A program made the position numbers and the translations under genes. Below the pieces are notes generated by a model that did no database searches, was not told the DNA's origin, and worked only from the letters and a program-made list of their open reading frames with translations. Source: UBA1557 sp041675185 (GTDB taxonomy: Bacteria > Patescibacteriota > Patescibacteriia > Magasanikbacterales > UBA922). From it: a stretch of 8,062 nucleotides of DNA. Below, in pieces: positions 1-6,058 of this stretch; position 1 is the stretch's first letter; every line of letters begins with the position of its first letter. The stretch covers positions 1-8,062 of the forward strand of contig JBAYUH010000034.1 in the NCBI GenBank assembly GCA_041675185.1, in the 5' to 3' direction.

Positions 1-344
1 ATTGCTATTCTTAGTGGTTTAAATTCTTTTTCTTTTATTATTGTCTTTATGTTCTTCCAGACATTGTTCTTTCCCTTCATAAATGAAGGGAGAAGGAATT
101 TGATGAGGAATAGGGGAAAAAGGAAAAAGTTTTTGAAATAATGAAGAATAATCTGTTTTTTGAGATAAAGAACACGACGGTTGAGATCTTTACGTTTACC
201 TGTAGTATGTTTAATACTTTCATGTGAATGCCACAACCCATGCCAAAACCAATACTTATCAAAAGAGGCAATCTTTTTGGATTGAGTAATAAGTTCGTTT
301 TGATTGTTAGAGAATTGGTCTCTAGGTGGATTAAAGTATTTCAT
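1..344 (-). CDS. Unrecognised protein, N-terminal part; 3' end beyond the window
   Basis: An open frame of 114 codons reads leftward from ATG at 344-342 and has no stop before the window edge. I do not recognise the family. The visible part is rich in aromatic and basic residues: a KYWFWHGLWHSHES stretch near residue 33 is followed by a basic segment (KHTTGKRKDLNRR) and then a hydrophobic, Phe/Leu-rich segment (FFLFPLFLIKFLLPSF) at about residues 74-89 that could be a membrane-associated helix. The residue mix looks like real coding sequence and is better than competing frames. No Shine-Dalgarno sequence precedes the ATG. The frame stays open upstream to position 404 and stops inside the palindromic repeat at 396-417, so the gene may have lost its true 5' end to that element. 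An extended -10 promoter at 525-552 points toward it. A glycosyltransferase-like tail is possible but unsupported. Confidence 0.5.
   Translation of the reverse strand, partial: MKYFNPPRDQFSNNQNELITQSKKIASFDKYWFWHGLWHSHESIKHTTGKRKDLNRRVLYLKKQIILHYFKNFFLFPLFLIKFLLPSFMKGKNNVWKNIKTIIKEKEFKPLRIA
73..90. repeat. Perfect 8-bp palindrome inside the partial gene
   Basis: CCCTTCAT (73-80) and ATGAAGGG (83-90) form an 8-bp inverted repeat around a 2-base centre. It lies within the leftward partial reading frame, where it encodes PSFMKG. Its GC-rich stem resembles in style the palindromes at 399-417 and 474-492, although the sequence is different. It may be an unrelated chance palindrome or a remnant of a small palindromic repeat that has been absorbed into coding sequence. 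Confidence 0.35.
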
Positions 345-395
345 GGAAAGATAGTTTTTAAAATTGAAAATAAGTTTTCCAAAATGTGTCGACGA

Positions 396-495
396 TTCCC
401 CCTCCTATTAGGAGGGGTTAGGGGAGGTCTGGAGTAAGATAAAACGTTTTGTTCAAAGATGGACCCCCTCTAACTCCCCCTACTAGGGGGAGAAC
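396..495. repeat. Pair of inverted GC-rich palindromes (REP/BIME-like element)
   Basis: Two palindromes face each other. The left one has an 8-bp stem, CCCCTCCT (399-406) with AGGAGGGG (410-417), and a 3-base loop. The right one has an 8-bp stem, CTCCCCCT (474-481) with AGGGGGAG (485-492), and a 3-base loop. Each is flanked on its inner side by a related GC-rich tail: GGGGAGGTC at 421-429, and GACCCCCTC at 462-470, which is nearly its reverse complement. The whole is therefore a repeat unit present twice in opposite orientation around an AT-rich spacer of about 30 bp. This is the layout of bacterial interspersed mosaic elements built from REP sequences. The GC content stands out sharply from the AT-rich surroundings. 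The right hairpin is followed at 496-500 by five T residues and could also stop rightward transcription. No transposase is visible. Confidence 0.7.
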
Positions 496-524
496 TTTTT
501 GATAGAGTTTTTTTAATTTATTTT

Positions 525-552
525 AGTATAACATATTTTGAGAGTTTGTGAA
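525..552 (-). promoter_or_regulatory. Extended -10 sigma-70-like promoter for the leftward partial gene
   Basis: On the minus strand, TTCACA (552-547) is followed after 16 bases by TATACT (530-525). A TG dinucleotide at 533-532 sits one base before the -10 box, which is the extended -10 arrangement. Transcription would begin near 518 and cross the paired palindromes at 396-495 before reaching the ATG at 344, giving a leader of about 170 nt with two hairpins. The prediction rests on consensus match only. Confidence 0.5.
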
Positions 553-558
553 AATGTT

Positions 559-604
559 CTGGTGCTTTTATGTTTTTATGCTCTAGTGCTTTTATGTTTT
601 CATG
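559..604. repeat. Two-copy tandem repeat, 22 and 24 bp, overlapping the pgm stop codon
   Basis: The unit CT..(A/G)GTGCTTTTATGTTTT.ATG occurs at 559-580 and again at 581-604. The second copy carries two extra bases (CTCT instead of CT) and two base changes (A for G, C for T). The second copy includes the mutase stop codon (TCA at 600-602 on the plus strand, read as TGA on the minus strand), so the last residues and the 3' untranslated region of that gene share the repeat. The repeat is too short and has too few copies to be a CRISPR array. Confidence 0.6.
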
Positions 605-1967
605 CTTTAATAACCAAACTCACCTCTTCTACTTTTTCCCTCATCAATTCTAAACTATTTGCTTCAATGTTCAAACGCAAAACAGGTTCAGTATTACTCT
701 GTCTAATATTAAACCAAAAGTCCTTGAAATAAAAACTAAACCCATCAAGATCCAAAATCTTTTCAGCATTTCCATATTTTTCCTGTATTTTTTGCAAAAC
801 TTTTTCCTTGTTTTCTACTTCAAAATTTATTTCTCCAGAATGATGATACTTTCTCATACCTTGCCAAATTTCACTAAGCGGTTTATTTTTTTCTGACAAC
901 ATTTGCAACACATAAAGTAGAGACAAGTCTGTAATTTCTATCTTGTACATATCATTGTAATAAAGATGCAAAGACAATTCACTCCCAAATACTGCTCCAG
1001 TATCCTGCATTTGTTTTTTGATAAAAGCATGACCAACTCGACACATCTCAGTCTGACCACCTACTTCTTGCCAAATTTCAGCCACAGATTTACTCGAACG
1101 TAAATCATAAAGCATCAATCCACCAGGATGATTTTGTAGGACTTCCAAACCAAGTATAGCTTCTACAAAAGAAGCTTCTACTACTTGACCTTTGTCATCT
1201 ACCAAACCAATCCTATCTGCATCACCATCTAGAGCAAAACCAAAATCAGCATTATTTTCTAATACTTTTTTTTGTAGATCTCGCAATGTTTCTATTTTGA
1301 GAGGATTAGCTTCATGATTAGGAAAAGTGCCATCTGGTTCAAGATACAAATATTCGACTTCAACTGGCAACTCTGACAAAATTCTTGGCAAAGTTACTTT
1401 GGCCATACCATTGCCAGCATCGACTACAATTTTGAGTGGTTTTATTTTTTCTTTTTTGACTAGACTAAAAATCTTTTTTTTGTATTCTGCAAAAATATCT
1501 ATTTCCTCCACATCTCCCCTATTTTCTACATCTTGAAAATTGTTTACCAAAACTAAATCTTTGATATCTACCATACCACTTTCTCGTCCAACAGCTAGAC
1601 CGTTGCCAAGAGTAAATTTGAAACCATTGTATTGCGCTGGATTGTGACTAGCTGTCACCATAATTCCTCCTGCGTAATTATCAAAATGAGCACAAGCAAA
1701 ATTGAAAAATGGTGTAGAAGACAAACCAATATTGACTACATCTACCCCTTCGTCATTTAGACCTCTAATTACTTCTTTTTGGAATTCTCCACTAGTCAGA
1801 CGCATATCTCTGCCAGACACAACTTTTTGTCCTGTGACAAAAAAATTATTTTTGCGCAAAAATACCGCAAAAGCTCGGCCAATTCTATAAGCCAAATCAC
1901 TGGATAATTCACCATCTACCAAACCACGAATATCGTAAGATTTGAAAATATTTTCTGGAATAAACAT
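600..1967 (-). CDS. Phosphomannomutase/phosphoglucomutase (alpha-D-phosphohexomutase family)
   Basis: This 455-residue protein interconverts hexose 1- and 6-phosphates through a phosphoserine intermediate. It feeds sugar nucleotide synthesis for surface polysaccharides and glycogen-type metabolism in the cytoplasm. All four family landmarks are present and in order. The catalytic loop TASHNP is at residues 105-110, with Ser107 as the phosphoserine. The magnesium site DGDADR is at 247-252. The sugar-specificity loop GSELSLH is at 328-334. The phosphate-binding loop RQSNTEP is at 422-428. The length matches bacterial bifunctional PMM/PGM enzymes of about 460 residues. The specificity loop departs from the usual GEMSGH pattern, with Leu333 replacing a normally conserved Gly. 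The start is ATG at 1967-1965, where family similarity begins (MFIPENIFKSYDIRG). The same frame continues upstream to 2195, but that part is non-coding promoter and repeat DNA. No Shine-Dalgarno sequence is seen. The gene is transcribed away from clpC from an overlapping promoter. The manB, pgm or algC symbol cannot be chosen from sequence. Confidence 0.95.
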   Translation of the reverse strand: MFIPENIFKSYDIRGLVDGELSSDLAYRIGRAFAVFLRKNNFFVTGQKVVSGRDMRLTSGEFQKEVIRGLNDEGVDVVNIGLSSTPFFNFACAHFDNYAGGIMVTASHNPAQYNGFKFTLGNGLAVGRESGMVDIKDLVLVNNFQDVENRGDVEEIDIFAEYKKKIFSLVKKEKIKPLKIVVDAGNGMAKVTLPRILSELPVEVEYLYLEPDGTFPNHEANPLKIETLRDLQKKVLENNADFGFALDGDADRIGLVDDKGQVVEASFVEAILGLEVLQNHPGGLMLYDLRSSKSVAEIWQEVGGQTEMCRVGHAFIKKQMQDTGAVFGSELSLHLYYNDMYKIEITDLSLLYVLQMLSEKNKPLSEIWQGMRKYHHSGEINFEVENKEKVLQKIQEKYGNAEKILDLDGFSFYFKDFWFNIRQSNTEPVLRLNIEANSLELMREKVEEVSLVIKA

Positions 1968-1993
1968 ATTTATTTTGATTAGACAAAAATTAT

Positions 1994-2022
1994 TTGATAA
2001 TAAGTGTAATTTAGTATATAAT
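1994..2022 (+). promoter_or_regulatory. Sigma-70-like promoter for clpC
   Basis: TTGATA (1994-1999) and TATAAT (2017-2022) are separated by exactly 17 bases: a five-of-six -35 and a perfect -10. Transcription would start near 2029 and give a clpC leader of about 155 nt, long for so compact a genome and containing the inverted repeat at 2039-2179. Its -10 box overlaps that of the opposing mutase promoter. Confidence 0.7.
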
Positions 2023-2041
2023 AATGTAAAATACAAGTAAA
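2013..2041 (-). promoter_or_regulatory. Sigma-70-like promoter for the phosphohexomutase gene
   Basis: On the minus strand TTTACT (2041-2036) and TATACT (2018-2013) are separated by 17 bases. Transcription would start near 2006, about 39 nt before the mutase ATG at 1967. The -10 shares positions 2017-2018 with the -10 of the rightward clpC promoter, so RNA polymerase could not occupy both at once. The match is weaker than the rightward promoter. Confidence 0.5.
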
Positions 2042-2179
2042 GGCTGGAAAGGCTAAAAAAGCCTGAAAAGTCTGAAAGGCTTTTTTTGTATAAACAAAAA
2101 GTAAAAATAAAAAAGTCTATTTTAAAATAATAATAAAGCCTTTTAAGCATTTCTAGCTTTTCAGGCCTTTCAAGCCTTC
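2039..2179. repeat. Imperfect inverted repeat filling the clpC leader
   Basis: The arms are 2039-2083 and 2135-2179, about 45 nt each, and match at 34 of 45 positions by hand alignment. They are separated by an A/T-rich 51-nt centre. Each arm is itself built from degenerate units of about 9-10 nt around AAAGGCT or AGCCTTT. The best long-range pairing is AAGGCTGGAAAGGC (2040-2053) with GCCTTTCAAGCCTT (2165-2178), 13 of 14 positions, which ends 5 nt before the clpC ATG. AGT flanks both ends (2036-2038 and 2181-2183), so a small mobile element with a 3-bp target duplication is possible, although 3 bp is weak support. Either way the repeat now forms most of the clpC 5' untranslated region. Confidence 0.65.
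2055..2087 (+). terminator. Terminator-like hairpin in the clpC leader, possible attenuator
   Basis: AAAAAAGCCT (2055-2064) pairs with AGGCTTTTTT (2077-2086) to give a 10-bp stem with a 12-base loop, and the T-tract runs to 2087. Only four of the pairs are G-C, so the stem is weak. No rightward gene lies upstream, and the hairpin sits between the clpC promoter and its start, so its only obvious target is clpC itself. A competing hairpin, AGGCT (2050-2054) with AGCCT (2060-2064), uses the same central bases and would block the terminator. The structure is nearly symmetric, so it also reads as a hairpin on the other strand. Function is inferred from layout alone. Confidence 0.4.
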
Positions 2180-2183
2180 TAGT

Positions 2184-4661
2184 ATGGATGCCCAAAAATT
2201 AATTGACAACTTCTCTACTCACCTCAAAAATGTCATTGCCAAGTCTATTTCTTTGGCTACTTTCAAAAAATCAGAAATGGTTGAACCTATTGATCTGTTT
2301 TATTCTTTGATAGAAGAAAAAGGTTGTGTAGCTGCCGAAATATTGAAAAAATTCAATCTAGATGAAAAACTAACCAAAAAAGTTTTTGGTAATTTGAAAA
2401 AAGAAGATAGAAACCTTACTTCTCTAAATCTACCAGAATTAAGTCCAAAATCTAGACAAATTATTGAAAAATCTCTAATCATTGCTCATGAAAAAAAGCA
2501 TGCCTATATTGGTACTGAACATTTATTATATTCACTTGTCTATTCCAAAAACCTAGAAATCAAAGAACTGTTAAATTCTCTAGACATTGACCAAAAATAT
2601 ATCAAAGATCAATTGATAATAGTTTTCCAAAATGATACTAAATTTGCCAACCTCAACAAAGAAGATGATGATGAATACCTAAACGAAACAGAAGAATATC
2701 CTATGATGCCCCCAATGCCTATGCCACAAAAAATGTCCAAAGCCAAAAGTGCTATAATCCAATTCACCACCAATCTCACTACCAAAGCTGAACAAAAAAA
2801 TATTGATGAAGTGATAGGTCGTGATACTGAAATAGAAAGGATTATAAATATTCTAGCTAGACGTACCAAGAACAATCCAATTCTTGTTGGTGAACCAGGT
2901 GTTGGCAAAACTGCTATTGTCGAAGGTCTGGCCAAAAAAATCGCTGAAGGAAAAGTCCCAGATATTTTGAAGAAGAAACAAATCTTATCTTTGGATCTGA
3001 CTTCACTTGTAGCTGGTACAATCTATCGTGGAGAATTTGAGTCCAGACTAAAACAAATTATTGATGAATGTAGTCACAACCAAAATTATATTTTATTTAT
3101 TGATGAATTACACAATATTATTGGTGCTGGATCAAACCAAGGTACGATGGACGCTGCCAACATTTTGAAACCTGCTTTGGCTCGTGGACAATTGCACTGT
3201 ATTGGTGCCACGACTTATGATGAATACAAAAAATATATTAGTCAAGATCCAGCATTGGAGCGTCGTTTCCAAAAAGTAGATGTCGAAGAACCAACTTATG
3301 AAGAAACTTTGCAAATTTTACATGGCCTAAAAAAATATTATGAAGCTTTTCATCATGTAAATATCGGCCAAAAAACTATTGAGGAAGCAGTACTACTTAG
3401 CAACCGTTATATTCATGACAATTTCCAACCAGATAAGTCAATAGATTTACTTGATGAAGCTTCTGGTTTTGTGAGATCAAAACAAAAATCAGACAAAGAA
3501 GAATTACATATTTTTGCTTTGGAAAAACAAATAGCCGATTGTCAGGAACAAAAGAATTTTGCTATTGCCGAAGAAAAATTGAAAGAAGCTATAAAAATAA
3601 AAAAACAAATTGACCAGCTAGAAAAACAAATCGAAAAAGCAAAAAGCAATCACACCAAAAATATACCTCTTTCCAAAGTATCTCCTGAACACATCCGCTA
3701 TATTGTCAGCCAAAAAATGCACATTGACAAAAGTATCTTAGACAAAAACGAATGGGAAATTCTAGACAGTCTCGAAGACAACTTGAACAAAAATATCATT
3801 GGACAAACATCACAAATCAAAAAATTGGTTCGCACTTTCAAAAGTGCTTCATTAGGTTTACACAAAAACAAACCTTTTGCTTCATTATTATTTGTCGGAC
3901 CAAGCGGAGTAGGAAAAACAGAATTAGCCAAACATATTGCTCAAGAGCTTTATCACGATGACAAAGCTTTTATCAAGCTTGATATGAGTGAATTTTCCGA
4001 AGGTCACAGCGTTTCCAAATTACTTGGCTCCCCTGCTGGCTACATCGGTTACAAAGATCGCAATCCTTTCATTGAACAAATAAAAAAACGACCTTACTCA
4101 GTTATTATTTTTGATGAGATAGACAAAGCCCACAAAGACGTTTCCAAACTTCTATTACAAATACTTGATGAAGGAACTCTTGCAGACAATCAAGGCAAAA
4201 AAATAAAACTAAAACACAGTGTCGTCATTATGACTACCAATATTGGTTCAGAACTCTACAAAAACAAAGGGATTGGTTTTGACGGACAAAATGAAGAAGC
4301 CAAAAACTTAGAAAAAAATATTCAAAACAAACTAAAAGAACAATTGGATGACGCAATTTTGAGTAGAATTTCCAATATTATTATTTTCAATACTTTGAAC
4401 AAAGATGATATTGCCAAAATCACTGAAAAACAAATCAATGAAATTTCGACACATTTACAAGAAACCAGAAAAATCACTTTATCATCAGACAAACAAGCTC
4501 TAGAAAAACTTATTTCTCAAATCAAATACGAAGATTATGGTGCCAGAAATATTGCTCAAGTAGTTGCTGACACTATCCAAGATTTATTGGTAGAAAATTT
4601 GAAAAACAAAAAGAAAAATAAATATACTTTGACTTATGACAAAGATTATAAGCTTATTTAG
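2184..4661 (+). CDS. clpC: ClpC-type AAA+ protein unfoldase, ATP-dependent Clp protease ATP-binding subunit
   Basis: This 825-residue double-ring ATPase unfolds proteins and threads them through a central pore, typically into ClpP. An N-domain spans residues 1-150, with a degenerate first repeat and a clear second one (AYIGTEHLLYSLV, 107-119). An acidic, Met/Pro-rich linker is at 158-184. D1 carries Walker A GEPGVGKT (236-243), Walker B LFIDE (304-308), pore loop GTIYRGEFE (278-286, Tyr281) and arginine fingers RR at 360-361. A short coiled middle domain follows at about 441-488, the length of ClpC rather than the long ClpB domain. D2 carries Walker A GPSGVGKT (572-579), Walker B IIFDE (641-645), pore loop GSPAGYIGY (615-623) and sensor-2 GAR (786-788). 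A GIGF loop at 696-699 fits the ClpP-docking tripeptide. No Shine-Dalgarno sequence precedes the ATG, and the leader repeat ends 4 nt before it. The next gene begins 2 nt after the TAG stop. No clpP is in the window. Confidence 0.95.
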   Translation: MDAQKLIDNFSTHLKNVIAKSISLATFKKSEMVEPIDLFYSLIEEKGCVAAEILKKFNLDEKLTKKVFGNLKKEDRNLTSLNLPELSPKSRQIIEKSLIIAHEKKHAYIGTEHLLYSLVYSKNLEIKELLNSLDIDQKYIKDQLIIVFQNDTKFANLNKEDDDEYLNETEEYPMMPPMPMPQKMSKAKSAIIQFTTNLTTKAEQKNIDEVIGRDTEIERIINILARRTKNNPILVGEPGVGKTAIVEGLAKKIAEGKVPDILKKKQILSLDLTSLVAGTIYRGEFESRLKQIIDECSHNQNYILFIDELHNIIGAGSNQGTMDAANILKPALARGQLHCIGATTYDEYKKYISQDPALERRFQKVDVEEPTYEETLQILHGLKKYYEAFHHVNIGQKTIEEAVLLSNRYIHDNFQPDKSIDLLDEASGFVRSKQKSDKEELHIFALEKQIADCQEQKNFAIAEEKLKEAIKIKKQIDQLEKQIEKAKSNHTKNIPLSKVSPEHIRYIVSQKMHIDKSILDKNEWEILDSLEDNLNKNIIGQTSQIKKLVRTFKSASLGLHKNKPFASLLFVGPSGVGKTELAKHIAQELYHDDKAFIKLDMSEFSEGHSVSKLLGSPAGYIGYKDRNPFIEQIKKRPYSVIIFDEIDKAHKDVSKLLLQILDEGTLADNQGKKIKLKHSVVIMTTNIGSELYKNKGIGFDGQNEEAKNLEKNIQNKLKEQLDDAILSRISNIIIFNTLNKDDIAKITEKQINEISTHLQETRKITLSSDKQALEKLISQIKYEDYGARNIAQVVADTIQDLLVENLKNKKKNKYTLTYDKDYKLI

Positions 4662-4663
4662 TT

Positions 4664-5017
4664 ATGCCTTTGACTACACGAGAACAACAAAGACTACAGA
4701 AATTCCAAAAAGCTAGTCAGACCCTAAAAAACCTGAACAATTTTCAAACTGCAAAACAAATAGACGAATCTATAGATTTTTACAAAAATAAACTCAAAAG
4801 AAATTACAAAGAAATGACCAAAGAAGATTTGGAAAAAATATTTCAAAAAATTTCTGAATTACTGACACAAAAGACAAGTCTGAATCTAAAAGATTTAGAA
4901 TATGTCTATAGCATAATTCCAGATTTTCTAGTAGCAGAAGAAATCCAAAAATATTTATTAGCCAACTCAAAATTAATTTTGTTAAAAAAAAAGTTATTAG
5001 AAACCTATGCAAAATAA
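4664..5017 (+). CDS. Small helical protein of unknown function, coupled to clpC
   Basis: This is a 117-residue, lysine- and leucine-rich protein without cysteine, signal peptide or membrane segment. It reads as several amphipathic helices: about residues 3-24, 27-46, 51-70, 75-85 and 89-115. I do not recognise it and see no catalytic motif. Its ATG lies 2 nt after the clpC stop codon, and its last 11 nt overlap the next gene, so its production is probably coupled to both neighbours by translating ribosomes. Position and size would suit a cytoplasmic partner or adaptor for ClpC, but this is inference from context only. The base composition matches the neighbours, so there is no sign of recent transfer. 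Confidence 0.8.
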   Translation: MPLTTREQQRLQKFQKASQTLKNLNNFQTAKQIDESIDFYKNKLKRNYKEMTKEDLEKIFQKISELLTQKTSLNLKDLEYVYSIIPDFLVAEEIQKYLLANSKLILLKKKLLETYAK

Positions 5018-6005
5018 CTTGGCAGAGCAATTGGCCAGTCCAGAATTCAACGAAGAATTATCGACCGCTTTAGATAACGTAATTTCTTTGCCACTAAACA
5101 AACAAAACAAAAAAAAAGTTACAGACAAAATCCAAGAAATGCTGACAGACAAAGAAGTATTACAAAAAATAGCAGACAATAATCTAGCTGCCAATGATAA
5201 TACTATAGAAAATGATATTGATTCTATTGGTAACGAACCAGAAGTAACAGCCAAACCACAAAATACAAACCACACAAGAATAAATAAACCTGCCAACGAC
5301 AATTCCATTGAAACACCACCAAAAAAAACAAATCCTACTCCAGAAAAAAATAAAAAGACAGACAACCCAAAAGATCAAACAACTACTAACAACGATGAAC
5401 AAGAAAACACAAAAGATCTAGGATTAAATAATGAGCCAAACAAAGAAGAAACTCTTGATAATACAGAAATAGAAAATGAAGAAGAAAATAATACTGAAAA
5501 TGAAAATATTAAAACAGAAACAGAAGCAGATGAAGACGAAGATGATCAAGAGGGAGAGCCACAAGATTTTAGACAAGAAGACGAAGATAAAAATAATGAC
5601 AACAAAGAAAAAAATAAAAAAGAAAAAGAAATAGAACAACTCCAGAGAAGAATCCACAAATACAATAGTGACAAAGGAGCCAAAGAACAAGAGATAGTAG
5701 TGTTGATGATTTTATTGTATGGATTTTTTGTACCACTCAATTTTTCTCTACTTGTGATAGAATGGATATTGGAATTTCTTATCTGGCTTACCGCACTCAC
5801 TATCGTCATTCCTATCTTACTATATATAATAAAACTTATTATAAAAGTAATTAGACTAGGTATAGATGTAGTTATCAAAATTATGAAAAAAAGAATAGAA
5901 ACTTTGGAAAAAGATATCAAAGAATTGGAAAGTAAAATAGCGACAATTCGAACCAAAATAAAAAGTCTAAGTAACATACAAAGATTAAACCAATCCAATA
6001 AATAA
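5007..6005 (+). CDS. Acidic low-complexity membrane protein with C-terminal coiled coil, function unknown
   Basis: This 332-residue protein has four parts. Residues 1-58 are likely helical and resemble a small folded domain. Residues 60-200 are disordered and dominated by Asn, Asp, Glu, Lys and Thr, with acidic clusters such as ADEDEDDQEGE at 174-184. A basic helix at 200-228 leads into a hydrophobic block at 230-291 that can hold two membrane helices, roughly 231-252 and 254-281. A heptad-like charged helix at 293-326 (KKRIETLEKDIKELESK) should form a coiled coil. Basic residues flank the hydrophobic block on both sides, so a two-helix hairpin with both ends in the cytoplasm is the most likely topology. 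No family is recognised. The ATG at 5007 overlaps the end of the previous gene by 11 nt. The DNA of the disordered part is strikingly purine-rich on the coding strand. A tether or scaffold at the membrane is a guess. Confidence 0.85.
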   Translation: MQNNLAEQLASPEFNEELSTALDNVISLPLNKQNKKKVTDKIQEMLTDKEVLQKIADNNLAANDNTIENDIDSIGNEPEVTAKPQNTNHTRINKPANDNSIETPPKKTNPTPEKNKKTDNPKDQTTTNNDEQENTKDLGLNNEPNKEETLDNTEIENEEENNTENENIKTETEADEDEDDQEGEPQDFRQEDEDKNNDNKEKNKKEKEIEQLQRRIHKYNSDKGAKEQEIVVLMILLYGFFVPLNFSLLVIEWILEFLIWLTALTIVIPILLYIIKLIIKVIRLGIDVVIKIMKKRIETLEKDIKELESKIATIRTKIKSLSNIQRLNQSNK

Positions 6006-6058
6006 AATTTATCTACAGGTCTACCAAAAAGACCAATACTAACAACCATCAATATTAT

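Noticed and set aside
228..437. Plus-strand frame of 69 codons ending in the palindrome
   Set aside because: It lies opposite the better leftward frame, and its end (FPLLLGGVRGGLE) is just the palindromic repeat read as protein.
559..604. Possible CRISPR array
   Set aside because: There are only two adjacent copies with no spacer between them, and no cas genes are visible.
600..1967. Alternative genetic code with TGA as glycine (table 25)
   Set aside because: No long frame has an internal TGA, and reading through the mutase TGA would add only eight residues before TAA.
1968..2195. N-terminal extension of the mutase frame by 76 residues, overlapping the clpC start
   Set aside because: The extension is low-complexity, covers the divergent promoters and the inverted repeat, and has no family similarity. 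The conserved protein begins at the ATG at 1967.
3541..3650. Long ClpB-type middle domain (disaggregase)
   Set aside because: The coiled segment between D1 and D2 is only about 50 residues, and a ClpP-docking GIGF loop is present. Both fit ClpC, not ClpB.
5424..6052. Minus-strand frames of 88 and 168 codons across the membrane protein gene
   Set aside because: They are hydrophobic mirror products of the purine-rich, acidic coding strand and have no supporting start context.
6006..6058. Terminator or separate promoter between the coiled-coil membrane protein and the propeller gene
   Set aside because: The only hairpin is GGTCT (6018-6022) with AGACC (6030-6034), five pairs without a T-tract, and I see no convincing -35/-10 pair. 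The operon probably continues through.
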